A program made the position numbers and the translations under genes. A DNA stretch of 64,000 nt from positions 28,155 to 92,154 of the forward strand of contig NZ_CYTO01000009.1 of assembly GCF_001458335.1 (NCBI RefSeq), in the 5' to 3' direction. Positions 8,294-15,845 of this stretch are shown here, piece by piece. The notes under the pieces were generated by a model. The model did no database searches and had not been told where the DNA came from. It was given only the letters and a program-made list of their open reading frames with translations. Within the stretch, counting starts at the first letter, position 1. Every line of letters starts with the position of its first letter. This DNA comes from Cognatishimia activa. Lineage in GTDB: Bacteria > Pseudomonadota > Alphaproteobacteria > Rhodobacterales > Rhodobacteraceae.

Positions 8294-9591
8294 CCATGTC
8301 ACGTACTCCTATCTATTTCGCCATTATGGCCTGCCTCATCATTGGTGTGGGCATCTTTGAAAGCTGGAACAATGCGCTGTTTATCCTGAACTTCGGCCTG
8401 ATCTCTGCGATCATGGCTTTGGGGGTGAACCTGCAATGGGGCTATGCGGGCCTGTTCAACGTGGGTGTTGTTGGCTTTGTCGCTTTGGGCGGCTTGTCCG
8501 TGGTGCTGACCTCTGTGTCCCCGGTCGGAGAGGCATGGGCCGCAGGCGGCATGCGCATCCTGATCTCGCTCTTGCTGGCGGTTGGCTTTATCGCGGGTGC
8601 AATCATAGGCTGGTCTCGCATCCCGAAGAACCTGCCGCGCGGGTTGATCACCGCCGTTTGGCTGATCATCGGCTTCTTCTCTTTCCGCGCGCTGTTTGAT
8701 CCAGCCGTTGCGGCGATCGAAGCGGTGAACCCGGCCCAAACGGGCTTCTTGGGTGGCCTTGGCCTGCCAGTCCTTCTGGCATGGGCCGTTGGTGGCCTGA
8801 TGGCTGCAGGTGTTGGCTGGCTGATTGGTAAGACTGCTTTGGGTCTGCGCTCTGACTATCTGGCCATTGCCACGCTTGGTATTGGTGAGATCATCATCGC
8901 GGTTCTTAAAAACGAAGACTGGCTGAGCCGCGGCGTGAAAAACGTCAACGGTCTGCCCCGTCCGGTGCCTTACGAGATCGACCTACAACAGTCCGAGACC
9001 TTCGTGGGCTGGATGGAGCGTCTTGGCGCTGATCCGGTGACCGGCTCCACCATCTTCGTGAAACTGCTTTATGCGGTGCTGTTCCTCTCTGTGATCATCC
9101 TGATCGTGACCCTGATGCAGCTGGCGCTGAACTCCCCTTGGGGCCGCATGATGCGCGCCATCCGGGACAATGAGACAGCGGCGGAAGCGATGGGCAAAGA
9201 CGTGACCGCGCGCCACTTGCAGATCTTCGTGCTGGGCGCTGCGATCTGCGGCATTGCGGGTGCGATGATGACCACCCTGGATGGTCAGCTCACACCGGCG
9301 TCCTACCAACCGCTGCGCTTTACCTTCCTTGTGTGGGTGATGGTGATTGTCGGCGGGTCTGGCAACAACTGGGGCGCAGTTCTGGGTGGCATGTTCATCT
9401 GGTTCCTGTGGGTCGAGGTCGAACCGATCTCTATCTTCCTTGTGAACACACTGACCGCTGGCATGGATGCAACCCATCCGATCCGGGAAGGTCTGCTGGA
9501 CCGCGTGGCCTATCTGCGCCCGCTGACCATGGGCCTGATCCTGCTGCTGGTTCTAAGGTTTAGCCCGCACGGGTTGCTGCCTGAGAAGTAA
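8290..9591 (+). CDS. ABC transporter permease, LivM type
   Basis: A 433 aa inner-membrane permease, partner of the LivH-like protein. About ten hydrophobic segments; 'GYAGLFNVGVVGFVALGG' near residue 55 and 'RSDYLAIATLGIGEI' near 190 are LivM hallmarks, as is 'IVGGSGNNWGAVLGG' in the coupling loop. It is longer than E. coli-type LivM proteins of about 330 aa without an extra N-terminal domain because it carries two additional hydrophobic stretches around residues 95-175. An ATG at 8296 is an alternative start. Last gene of the operon, closed by a strong terminator. Confidence 0.93.
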   Translation: MTMSRTPIYFAIMACLIIGVGIFESWNNALFILNFGLISAIMALGVNLQWGYAGLFNVGVVGFVALGGLSVVLTSVSPVGEAWAAGGMRILISLLLAVGFIAGAIIGWSRIPKNLPRGLITAVWLIIGFFSFRALFDPAVAAIEAVNPAQTGFLGGLGLPVLLAWAVGGLMAAGVGWLIGKTALGLRSDYLAIATLGIGEIIIAVLKNEDWLSRGVKNVNGLPRPVPYEIDLQQSETFVGWMERLGADPVTGSTIFVKLLYAVLFLSVIILIVTLMQLALNSPWGRMMRAIRDNETAAEAMGKDVTARHLQIFVLGAAICGIAGAMMTTLDGQLTPASYQPLRFTFLVWVMVIVGGSGNNWGAVLGGMFIWFLWVEVEPISIFLVNTLTAGMDATHPIREGLLDRVAYLRPLTMGLILLLVLRFSPHGLLPEK

Positions 9592-9616
9592 GTCAGGTTG
9601 GACAACGATTGAAAAA

Positions 9617-9648
9617 AGAAAGAGCGCCTGAAATGGGCGCTCTTTTTT
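9617..9648. terminator. Bidirectional terminator between LivM-like and RutR-like genes
   Basis: Stem AAAGAGCGCC/GGGCGCTCTTT with loop TGAAAT, T-run on the right and A-run on the left. It can stop the five-gene operon from the left and the convergent regulator gene from the right. Confidence 0.9.
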
Positions 9649-9668
9649 GTTGGATTATCGGAACCCAT

Positions 9669-10295
9669 TTACCCAGGCTGCAACGCCTTCCTAAACAGTG
9701 CCGTAAGGAACTCTGTCCCCTCAGTCAGAACCCGGTCCCCTTCACCAAGGAAGAGCTGCGTCTGCGCTTCAAAATCCGCGTAGTGCTGCGTCGTCGCCCA
9801 GATCGAGGTCAGCAAATGCCGCGCATCCACCTGCGCCAGCTGACCTGTATCAATCCATCCCTGAATGACGGCGATCTTGGCGTCAATCTGTGGTTTGATA
9901 TCCACCTCAATGTGATCCAGAACCCGCGTGCCACCTTGAATAATCTCATTGGCAAAAAGCCGGCTTTCGCGCGGATACTTGCGGCTCATCTCCATCTTGC
10001 GTTCCACATAGGCCACGATTTCAGAGATCGGATCGCCATTTGGATCCAGCTCATCCAGCGGGTCCAGCCATCCGTCCAGAATGCGGTTCAGCAGCGTGAC
10101 ATAGATGTCTTCTTTGCCGGTGAAATAATACAGGATGTTGGGTTTAGAGAGCCCTGACGCTTCAGCGATCTGGTCAAGCGTGGCCCCACGGAATCCATAT
10201 TGTGAAAATACATTCAGCCCCGCATCCGTAATCAGATCGCGATTGCGTTGTTGGATCCGGCTGAGCTTTTTTGGCTCAGTTTTTAGTTCGACCAT
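9669..10295 (-). CDS. TetR family regulator, RutR-like
   Basis: A 208 aa regulator with an N-terminal helix-turn-helix (FSQYGFRGATLDQIAEASGLSKPNILYYF) and a C-terminal domain that closely recalls E. coli RutR (LLNRILDGWLDPL, YPRESRLFANEIIQG, HLLTSIWATTQHYADF). RutR senses uracil and thymine and controls pyrimidine use. The ATG at 10295 is chosen over an upstream TTG because AGGGGG lies 9 nt before it. No rut, pre or hyu catabolic gene is in the window, so the gene may control the adjacent five-gene importer, which would then handle a nucleobase-related compound. That link is inference. Confidence 0.85.
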   Translation of the reverse strand: MVELKTEPKKLSRIQQRNRDLITDAGLNVFSQYGFRGATLDQIAEASGLSKPNILYYFTGKEDIYVTLLNRILDGWLDPLDELDPNGDPISEIVAYVERKMEMSRKYPRESRLFANEIIQGGTRVLDHIEVDIKPQIDAKIAVIQGWIDTGQLAQVDARHLLTSIWATTQHYADFEAQTQLFLGEGDRVLTEGTEFLTALFRKALQPG

Positions 10296-10328
10296 CGGTC
10301 TATGCCCCCTCAAGAGCTTACAAACCTA

Positions 10329-10352
10329 CTGGTCCGAAGCCCGTAGGTCCAG
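10329..10352. promoter_or_regulatory. Candidate operator of the RutR-like regulator
   Basis: Inverted repeat CTGGTCC-(10 nt)-GGTCCAG, one mismatch between arms, 34-57 bp upstream of the RutR-like start codon. The half-site resembles the TGGTCAA half of the known RutR site but is not identical. Confidence 0.3.
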
Positions 10353-10430
10353 CATTTGCGTGGGTTAATTGCCAAAAAGAGGCATGCTTAGATGGGGCGG
10401 TCACTTTCGTAGGCAGGCACCGGAAACAGC

Positions 10431-10514
10431 AAAAGGCACCGCTGGGGGACGGTGCCTTTTGGATAATGACGACGTTCGGGTCACAGGGGAGGGACGGTCC
10501 CGGACCCGAACGTC
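10431..10514 (-). ncRNA. Candidate small RNA with two hairpins and C-rich loops
   Basis: Read on the minus strand there are two hairpins. The first (10514 to 10471) has a perfect 11-bp stem GACGTTCGGGT/ACCCGAACGTC and a 22-nt loop holding CCCTCCCC. The second (10460 to 10431) has stem AAAAGGCACC/GGTGCCTTTT and a loop with TCCCCC, and would serve as terminator. Loops able to pair with Shine-Dalgarno sequences are known from Rhodobacter CcsR and rhizobial alpha-r15 RNAs. There is no gene on either strand here. The second hairpin has only four T after it on both strands, so the orientation rests on the hairpin order. It could instead be the 3' end of the 57-aa gene's transcript (stop at 10630). 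Confidence 0.45.
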
Positions 10515-10629
10515 TCATATGGGCGCATCTTAGGCGTGAATTGCCCCCCGGCGCCTTGGGATCAGCAATTGGAATTTGTGTAAGCGCTTGGGTAAGCGGA
10601 TTTAGGAAACAGTCGAGTTTGTCTTAAGG

Positions 10630-10803
10630 CTAAGCGTCGTGACGCTTGCGTGTAGAGAGAGCCAGAAGGGTCAGGAGCGGAAGCGCGATTGAACAGAAGG
10701 CATAGGTTTGCAGCGCGGCCATGAAGCCAAAGCCAAGAACCAATTGCATCACCGCACCGGTGATACCAAGCAAGCTGCCAAAGAGAAACGTAACAATCGC
10801 CAT
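10630..10803 (-). CDS. 57-aa membrane protein, function unknown
   Basis: A small open frame (MAIVTFLFGSLLG ... LSTRKRHDA) with a clean Shine-Dalgarno (GGAG, 6-nt spacer) before ATG at 10803. About 50 of 57 residues are hydrophobic or small, enough for two TM helices, and the C-terminus is positively charged (RKRHD), which would stay in the cytoplasm. No family is recognised. The preceding run of in-frame codons shows no rare or stop codons and the gene is on the same strand as the RutR-like gene. A hairpin with perfect stem lies 115-200 bp downstream. Confidence 0.55.
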   Translation of the reverse strand: MAIVTFLFGSLLGITGAVMQLVLGFGFMAALQTYAFCSIALPLLTLLALSTRKRHDA

Positions 10804-10959
10804 GAAGAACTCCAGGTTCTGGAAGATTATCGCCGCTTCTGCAGGCTCAGGTCAATGTTGACTTACAAGAAGACTATCCAAATCAATTGGGGCGCGAATG
10901 TGACGCAAGATGGGCCACTTGGTGAATTTAGCAGATTTATGCGGACTCTCGTATGGCGG

Positions 10960-11049
10960 CTAAATCGAGGCCCAATCGGTGAACCGAAAGGGTTTGGGTT
11001 TGCGTTCTTGGTCCGGTAGCGGTGCAGGGTGCTTATTGGGTTTGGGCAT
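10960..11049 (-). CDS. Possible 29-aa proline- and lysine-rich peptide
   Basis: ATG at 11049 is preceded by AGAGAGGAGG with a 5-nt spacer, an unusually good ribosome site. The frame then encodes 29 residues (MPKPNKHPAPLPDQERKPKP... FTDWASI) before TAG. The peptide is rich in Pro and Lys and has no hydrophobic segment. No family is recognised. The ribosome site is the main support; chance occurrence cannot be excluded for so short a frame. Confidence 0.4.
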   Translation of the reverse strand: MPKPNKHPAPLPDQERKPKPFRFTDWASI

Positions 11050-11226
11050 AGGGCCTCCTCTCTCTGAAATAGACATGGGGGCGTGGGCCTTGCGCGGCCA
11101 GCAAGGTTACAGACATCTGGCAGTCATGTGAGGAAATGTGTGGGGAAAGCGGGCTGCACTGTCCCCGTGAAGCGTTGCCCTGACCTGCGTAGGGTCGGCG
11201 CATCACTTGATCCAATGGAGACTGCT

Positions 11227-11430
11227 ATGTCTGTCGCACGCGTAACCGAAATTATCGCCTCTTCCCCAAAAAGCTTTGACGATGCTTTGGATGTGGGCGT
11301 GGCCCGCGCCACCAAGACGCTTAAGAATGTCACCGGCGCTTGGGTGCAGGACCAAAAGGCCGTGGTGGCGGGTGGCAAAATCACCGAATATCGGGTGACC
11401 CTGAAAGTGACCTTTGTGCTGGAAGACTAA
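11227..11430 (+). CDS. Dodecin family flavin-binding protein
   Basis: A 67 aa protein of the dodecin fold, which assembles into hollow dodecamers that store riboflavin, FMN or CoA-related ligands. The sequence MSVARVTEIIASSPKSF ... GAWVQDQKAVV ... EYRVTLKVTFVLED matches the family along its full length, including the Trp that stacks on the flavin (W near residue 43) and the Gln next to it. ATG at 11227 has GGAG 6 nt upstream; an in-frame ATG four codons earlier lacks a site. The gene stands alone. Confidence 0.93.
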   Translation: MSVARVTEIIASSPKSFDDALDVGVARATKTLKNVTGAWVQDQKAVVAGGKITEYRVTLKVTFVLED

Positions 11431-11514
11431 GCACCAAGACGCTCCTCAATGTGGTTTTTGGGGTCATGACTTTGCATCCTTGGCTCAGTTTGCGCGAACT
11501 GATAGCCAGAAGTC

Positions 11515-11979
11515 ATGACACCCAAAGATCCCTTTCGTCCTCTGGACGATGACGCCCGCGCCATGATCGCAGAGCTGATGACATCGAGCCACGCGGCCCT
11601 TGCGGTGACCCGAGAGGACGGCACGCCTTCCGTGACCCGCATAAGCTTAGCCGCGGATAAGGACAGCGCTCCTGTCACTTTAATCTCTGATTTATCTTTA
11701 CATACAAAAGCTTTACGCAACGCGCCCGCCTGTGCGCTCTTGATCGGAGAACCGGGTGAAAAGGGCGATCCGCTGACCCATCCACGGCTGACCTTGCATT
11801 GTAAGGCGGCGTTTGTGGAGCAGGGGAGTGCGGCGCATGTTGCTTTGCGTGCGCATTACCTTGCGCAACGGCCCAAGGCGAAGCTCTATGTGGATTTCGC
11901 CGATTTCCACTTTGTGCGGTTTGAGGTGGTGGATGGCTTGCTGAATGCAGGGTTCGGCAAAGCCTATAAAATACCGTAG
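11515..11979 (+). CDS. Pyridoxamine 5'-phosphate oxidase-like (HugZ family) protein
   Basis: A 154 aa split-barrel protein of the PNPOx-like superfamily, close to HugZ-type haem-utilisation proteins (N-terminal RAMIAELMTSSHAALAV ... GTPSVTRISL ... LISDLSLHTKAL). These bind flavin or haem; whether this one degrades haem is not clear because the usual C-terminal haem-ligating extension of HugZ is absent (HugZ is about 250 aa). Its stop codon TAG is part of a GTAG sequence that looks like the head of a degenerate REP (see repeat 11976-12047). Confidence 0.8.
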   Translation: MTPKDPFRPLDDDARAMIAELMTSSHAALAVTREDGTPSVTRISLAADKDSAPVTLISDLSLHTKALRNAPACALLIGEPGEKGDPLTHPRLTLHCKAAFVEQGSAAHVALRAHYLAQRPKAKLYVDFADFHFVRFEVVDGLLNAGFGKAYKIP

Positions 11980-12047
11980 GGCAGGTGCTGCTCTGCGGGA
12001 TTGCTCGGCAGCCATCTGGGAAGGGTGAATGTGCAAACCCGCCCTAC
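11976..12047. repeat. Degenerate REP pair
   Basis: GTAGGGC at 11976 and CCCGCCCTAC near 12037-12046 face each other, like the outer ends of the intact REP pairs further right, but the internal stems are decayed. The left GTAG contains the stop codon of the HugZ-like gene. Confidence 0.4.
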
Positions 12048-12066
12048 GGTGTCTTTGAAAAGCGTC

Positions 12067-12303
12067 TTAGGCGGTGAGCATCCGGTAGATCTCATCCTTC
12101 AGAGCGGCCCGTTTCTTGCGCATCTCAATGGCATCCAGATCGCCGACCGGTTCCACATTGGTTTCCGCCCGATGCACGGCGCGGTTTAGTTCGTGGTAGT
12201 CATCCGCGAGCTTGGCAAAATGCGCGTCCGCCTGTTTGAGGTCGTGGATTTTTGTGACGTGTTCAGGAAATTCCGCCGCGAGTTCGTGTGGTGTGTGACC
12301 CAT
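12067..12303 (-). CDS. DUF465 (YdcH family) protein
   Basis: A 78 aa cytoplasmic helical protein (MGHTPHELAAEFPEHVTKIHDLKQADAHFAKLADDYHELN...). The family is widespread in proteobacteria, has a coiled-coil hairpin and no assigned function. Length and the central 'F.KLADDYHELNRAVHRAE' match well. It stands alone between the degenerate REP and the first intact REP. Confidence 0.88.
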   Translation of the reverse strand: MGHTPHELAAEFPEHVTKIHDLKQADAHFAKLADDYHELNRAVHRAETNVEPVGDLDAIEMRKKRAALKDEIYRMLTA

Positions 12304-12391
12304 GATGCGTCTCCATTTTGGTGGTTATGGGGAGAGCGTATCGGGTTTGCGGGTTGGGTGATTTGATGGAGGTCAAATTGGTGAGGGAAAT

Positions 12392-12413
12392 GTAGGCCGG
12401 GCTTCAGCCCGGC
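12392..12413 (+). repeat. REP element, class 1
   Basis: GTAG head followed by stem GCCGGGCT/AGCCCGGC with a TC loop. GTAG is the 5' tetranucleotide known to be recognised by RAYT transposases. It lies 43 bp upstream of the RAYT gene, in the same orientation. Confidence 0.85.
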
Positions 12414-12455
12414 ACCCGCAACATTTCATTAACCAAACCGCGGTCATCTTGGCGC

Positions 12456-12977
12456 ATGTCCAACTACATCCGCCCCAAAATCCCCGGTGCGACAGTGTTC
12501 TGCACTGTCGTCTTGGCGCAGCGGGGATCGACGCTGTTAGTGGACCACATTGATATGCTGCGAGAGGCGGTGAAGGAGACACGCGACCAACGCCAATTTC
12601 AAATCGATGCATGGGTGGTCTTGCCGGACCACATGCATTTCGTTTGGACATTGCCGGAAGGGGATTGCGATTTGGGCGTGCGGGTTGGAGCGATGAAAGC
12701 GCGGTTTACAATGAAGCTCCGTAGGGCGGGCTTCAGCCCGCCAGCGACGTTGCCCGTCGTTCGAAACGGCAGATATGCCGGGCTGAAGCCCGGCCTACGC
12801 AAGACGAAACGAGAAAGCGCCCTCTGGCAACGCCGGTTTTGGGACCACCACATCCGCAATGACGCCGAATACCGCGCATATGTGCAGTATTGTCATATCA
12901 ATCCGGTGAAACATGGGTTTGTGGAGCGCCCCGAAGATTGGCCATATTCCACGGTGCATTTGGAAAAAGAAATGTAG
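12456..12977 (+). CDS. REP-associated tyrosine transposase (RAYT, IS200/IS605-like)
   Basis: A 173 aa single-domain HUH-type nuclease. The metal-binding motif is in 'LPDHMHFVWTLPEGD' near residue 50, and the C-terminal half has 'WQRRFWDHHIRNDAEY' and 'YVQYCHINPVKHGFV', with the catalytic Tyr probably in the latter. RAYTs bind and cut REP hairpins with a GTAG head. Two REPs in opposite orientation (12721-12798) lie in frame inside this gene and are translated as AGFSPP ... AGLKPG between two conserved blocks, replacing a variable loop. The stop codon TAG is the GTAG head of the next REP. Frame and motifs are intact, so activity is possible. Confidence 0.92.
   Translation: MSNYIRPKIPGATVFCTVVLAQRGSTLLVDHIDMLREAVKETRDQRQFQIDAWVVLPDHMHFVWTLPEGDCDLGVRVGAMKARFTMKLRRAGFSPPATLPVVRNGRYAGLKPGLRKTKRESALWQRRFWDHHIRNDAEYRAYVQYCHINPVKHGFVERPEDWPYSTVHLEKEM
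12721..12798. repeat. Inverted REP pair inside the RAYT coding sequence
   Basis: First REP 12721-12742: GTAG head and stem GGCGGGCT/AGCCCGCC. Second REP 12777-12798: stem GCCGGGCT/AGCCCGGC then CTAC, so reversed. They face each other with 34 bp between. The whole pair is read through in frame by the transposase. Confidence 0.9.
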
Positions 12978-13043
12978 GCCGGGCTTCAGCCCGGCAATGA
13001 TTGGTCAGATGTCGTGTCAATGCCGGGCTGAAGCCCGGCCTAC
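12974..13043. repeat. Inverted REP pair (class 1) after the RAYT gene
   Basis: REP 12974-12995 in forward and 13022-13043 in reverse orientation, both with the GCCGGGCT/AGCCCGGC stem. The TAG of the left GTAG head is the transposase stop codon. Confidence 0.9.
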
Positions 13044-13056
13044 GGTCGTTTGTTGC

Positions 13057-13128
13057 GTAGGGTGGGGTTTTACCCCACCGTTGCGAGAGGTTTGCGGCCG
13101 AGGATGGTGGGTTGGAAACCCACCCTAC
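13057..13128. repeat. Inverted REP pair (class 2)
   Basis: REP 13057-13079 forward (GTAG head, stem GGTGGGGT/ACCCCACC) and 13106-13128 reverse (GGTGGGTT/AACCCACC, then CTAC). The right one ends 5 bp from the stop codon of the DUF4145 gene. Confidence 0.88.
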
Positions 13129-13133
13129 GGGTT

Positions 13134-13877
13134 TTAAGCGTCAGCATGCCCTTGTTTTTTGTCTGCATCCTTTTGTTCCGCGATCTGCATGACTTTTGCA
13201 AATCGCATTTTGCGCTTTTCGCGAGCGACATACCATTCATCAAAGAGCGTTTCGATAATTTCGATAAGTGCTTGGGCTTCATGCGGGTCTACATCAACAA
13301 TAACGTTGATGTCTTTCTCCATGTGAGCTCCAATATTACCAATTTTTCTTAGTGCGTCGATTGCATCGATACTATCTTCAGTAACGCCTTTGGGAATGGT
13401 TCCTTGTTCAGTCCGCGATCTGAGCTCGTCAATTTCTTTGTACAGCGTGCCTTTGGTGATTCCGCAAAAGTCCCGGATCATTCCTTGAAGGCATCGGCGA
13501 GCTAACGTTGCAGACGCTTTAGGGCTTAGGTCCCGGATTTTACATGCCTCGCTGTAGTCCTCAACTAGCGCTCGTGGGATGTAATCGGGCTGAGGTTTTG
13601 CTTGGCTCTCCGGCAAAAGGCAAAATGACTTAAGAGTTTTTGGGTTTTGGGGAAGGTAGCATCTATAATTGCTTGCGCTATAGGCCGCTTCAATCAATTC
13701 TACGGTTAGTGTTGGCTTCTTGCATTCCGGGTTAGCGCAAGTGATTGCTGATCCCTTCAGACCGATAAATCCCCGATCAGTTTCAGTTACATCAAAGGCA
13801 AAACTATTCGAAGAAAAATTGCTGCCGTTTACAATTTGTGCATGGTTGCAATATCGGCAAATCCAGTTGTGTGCCAT
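13134..13877 (-). CDS. DUF4145 domain protein with N-terminal zinc ribbon
   Basis: A 247 aa protein. The N-terminal 60 residues have CRYC and CANPEC pairs, a likely zinc ribbon. The C-terminal half is a DUF4145 domain (YSEACKIRDLSPKASATLARRCLQGMI ... DALRKIGNIGAHMEKD ... ALIEIIETLFDEWYV). DUF4145 is related to HEPN-fold proteins and is often found beside restriction or abortive-infection genes, but its activity here is unknown. ATG at 13877 has GGGAG 5 nt upstream and is preferred over the ATG four codons earlier. The base composition is lower in GC than neighbours and the gene sits among REPs, which suggests acquisition. Confidence 0.8.
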   Translation of the reverse strand: MAHNWICRYCNHAQIVNGSNFSSNSFAFDVTETDRGFIGLKGSAITCANPECKKPTLTVELIEAAYSASNYRCYLPQNPKTLKSFCLLPESQAKPQPDYIPRALVEDYSEACKIRDLSPKASATLARRCLQGMIRDFCGITKGTLYKEIDELRSRTEQGTIPKGVTEDSIDAIDALRKIGNIGAHMEKDINVIVDVDPHEAQALIEIIETLFDEWYVAREKRKMRFAKVMQIAEQKDADKKQGHADA

Positions 13878-13892
13878 TGAAACTCCCATTTT

Positions 13893-13921
13893 TTCAAAAA
13901 AGGCGGCCCGAAGGCCGCCTC
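13893..13921 (-). terminator. Rho-independent terminator of ettA
   Basis: Stem AGGCGGCC/GGCCGCCT with a 4-nt loop followed on the minus strand by TTTTTT. It lies 7 bp downstream of the vestigial second ettA tail and about 150 bp downstream of the present ettA stop. Confidence 0.85.
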
Positions 13922-13927
13922 AAAATC

Positions 13928-14011
13928 TTACCGTGTAAACTTCTTGTGCTTCAAGCGCTTCGGCAGAACCGTCTTCGCGCCTTTGTGACGGGGTGCGCCC
14001 GCGTTTCGGAT
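13928..14011 (-). pseudogene. Vestigial second 3' end of an ettA-like gene
   Basis: The last eleven residues of Ett[12 protein letters not shown] plus stop, appear a second time at 13928-13963, in an open frame that reaches back to about 14011 (...APRHKGAKTVL before the match) and has no start codon. The two copies of the tail are identical as protein but differ at seven codons by synonymous changes. The copy lies immediately before the terminator. It looks like the remnant of an older or duplicated ettA end left behind by recombination. A perfect hairpin GCGTTTCGG/CCGAAACGC (14001-14023) lies at its upstream edge. Confidence 0.55.
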
Positions 14012-14070
14012 TTACCGAAACGCTCCCGCGCACTGCTTGAACCCAAACAGCAAGCCCAAGCCATTCACCC

Positions 14071-15726
14071 TTACCGGGTGAATTTCTTGTGCTTGAGACG
14101 TTTTGGTTCAAGCGCATCCGCCCCAAGCCTACGCTTCTTATCTTCTTCGTAGTCCTCAAAATTGCCCTCAAACCATTCCACATGCGCCTCGCCTTCAAAG
14201 GCCAGAATATGCGTGCAGATCCGGTCGAGGAAGAAACGGTCGTGGGAGATCACAACCGCGCAGCCCGCGAAATCGACCAGCGCGTCTTCCAAGGCGCGCA
14301 GGGTTTCCACGTCCAAGTCGTTGGTCGGCTCATCCAGCAGCAGTACGTTGCCGCCTTCTTTGAGCAGACGCGCCATGTGTACGCGGTTGCGCTCACCACC
14401 GGACAGCAGGTTCAGCGGTTTTTGCTGGTCGCCGCCTTTGAAGTTGAAGCTTGAACAGTACGCACGCGAGTTGACCTGCGCGTCGCCCAATTCGATGATC
14501 TCCGCCCCGCCGGAAATTGCTTCCCAGACGGTTTCTTTGTCGTTCAGATCATCGCGGCTCTGGTCGACATAGGACAGTTTCACCGTGTCGCCATAGGTGA
14601 CAGAGCCGCCATCGGGCTGTTCCTGACCGGTCAGCATCTTAAAGAGCGTGGATTTACCGGCGCCGTTGGGGCCGATCACGCCGACAATGCCGCCCGGGGG
14701 CAGAGAGAACTCCAGCCCTTCGATCAGTTGCTTGTCGCCAAAGTGTTTGGACAGGCCTTCGACCTCGATCACCTTTGAACCCAGACGCGGTCCATTCGGG
14801 ATAACGATCTGGGCGCGGCCGACCTTTTCGCGTTCGGACTGAGACGCCATCTCGTTATAGGCCGCAATACGCGCTTTGGATTTCGCCTGACGGGCCTTTT
14901 GACCCTGACGCATCCATTCGAGTTCGCGTTCCAGCGTTTTCTGCTTGGATTTGTCTTCGCGGGCTTCCTGCTCCAGACGTTTCGCCTTTTGCTCCAGCCA
15001 GCTGGAGTAGTTGCCTTCGTAAGGAATGCCGCGGCCACGGTCGAGTTCCAGAATCCAGCCGGTGATATCGTCAAGGAAATAGCGGTCGTGGGTCACACAG
15101 AGGATGGTGCCCTTATAATCGATCAGGTGCTGTTGCAGCCAAGCGATGGTTTCCGCGTCCAGGTGGTTGGTGGGTTCGTCCAAGAGCAGCATGTCTGGCG
15201 CTTCCAGCAGCAGCTTGCAGAGCGCCACGCGGCGCAGCTCACCACCGGAGAGATCAGCGATTTTCGCGTCATCTGGTGGGCAGCGCAGGGCTTCCATAGA
15301 GACATCCACCTGACTGTCCAAATCCCAAAGGTTCTGGGCGTCAATGTCGTCTTGCAGCTTGGCCATCTCCTCGGCAGTTTCGTCCGAGTAGTTCATCGCC
15401 AGCTCATTGTAGCGATCCAGAATGGCCTTTTTCTCGGCCACGCCCAGCATGACGTTTTCCCGCACGGTCAGGGTTTCATCGAGCTTTGGCTCCTGCGGCA
15501 GGTAGCCGACTTTCGCGCCTTCTGCAGACCAAGCCTCGCCGGTGAAATCCTTGTCCAATCCGGCCATGATTTTCATCAGCGTGGATTTACCCGCGCCGTT
15601 GACACCAACGACACCGATTTTCACGCCGGGCAGGAAGGAGAGGTGGATATTCTCAAAACATTTCTTGCCGCCGGGGTAGGTCTTGGAGACCCCCTGCATG
15701 TGATAGACGTACTGATAAGCTGCCAT
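14071..15726 (-). CDS. ettA: Energy-dependent translational throttle protein EttA (ABC-F ATPase)
   Basis: A 551 aa soluble ABC-F protein that binds the ribosomal E site and gates the step into elongation according to ATP/ADP ratio. Two nucleotide-binding domains are present: Walker [10 protein letters not shown] near residue 41 and GPNGAGKST near 355; signatures [12 protein letters not shown] and [12 protein letters not shown]; Walker [14 protein letters not shown] and [13 protein letters not shown]. Between them lie the arm and the charged linker ([21 protein letters not shown]). The end '[25 protein letters not shown]' is the normal EttA tail. An inverted repeat ATTCACCC/GGGTGAAT straddles the stop codon. 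Likely a housekeeping gene inside the accessory stretch. Confidence 0.97.
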   Translation of the reverse strand: MAAYQYVYHMQGVSKTYPGGKKCFENIHLSFLPGVKIGVVGVNGAGKSTLMKIMAGLDKDFTGEAWSAEGAKVGYLPQEPKLDETLTVRENVMLGVAEKKAILDRYNELAMNYSDETAEEMAKLQDDIDAQNLWDLDSQVDVSMEALRCPPDDAKIADLSGGELRRVALCKLLLEAPDMLLLDEPTNHLDAETIAWLQQHLIDYKGTILCVTHDRYFLDDITGWILELDRGRGIPYEGNYSSWLEQKAKRLEQEAREDKSKQKTLERELEWMRQGQKARQAKSKARIAAYNEMASQSEREKVGRAQIVIPNGPRLGSKVIEVEGLSKHFGDKQLIEGLEFSLPPGGIVGVIGPNGAGKSTLFKMLTGQEQPDGGSVTYGDTVKLSYVDQSRDDLNDKETVWEAISGGAEIIELGDAQVNSRAYCSSFNFKGGDQQKPLNLLSGGERNRVHMARLLKEGGNVLLLDEPTNDLDVETLRALEDALVDFAGCAVVISHDRFFLDRICTHILAFEGEAHVEWFEGNFEDYEEDKKRRLGADALEPKRLKHKKFTR

Positions 15727-15845
15727 GTCGGGCTCCGGAAATTAGGGGATTCTGATGCGCGCGTGCGCGTTGGAGCGTGTGATAGCGGATGGGGTGGGGG
15801 ATGGCAAATGGGGAGAAGTTGACGGAGAATTTCAGGGTTTCTTCT

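Noticed and set aside
10708-11019. Plus-strand frame across the 57-aa and 29-aa genes
   Set aside because: No ribosome site, low-complexity translation; both small minus-strand genes have good ribosome sites.
12392-13128. CRISPR-like spacing of repeats
   Set aside because: The repeats are inverted hairpins with GTAG heads, not direct repeats with equal spacers.
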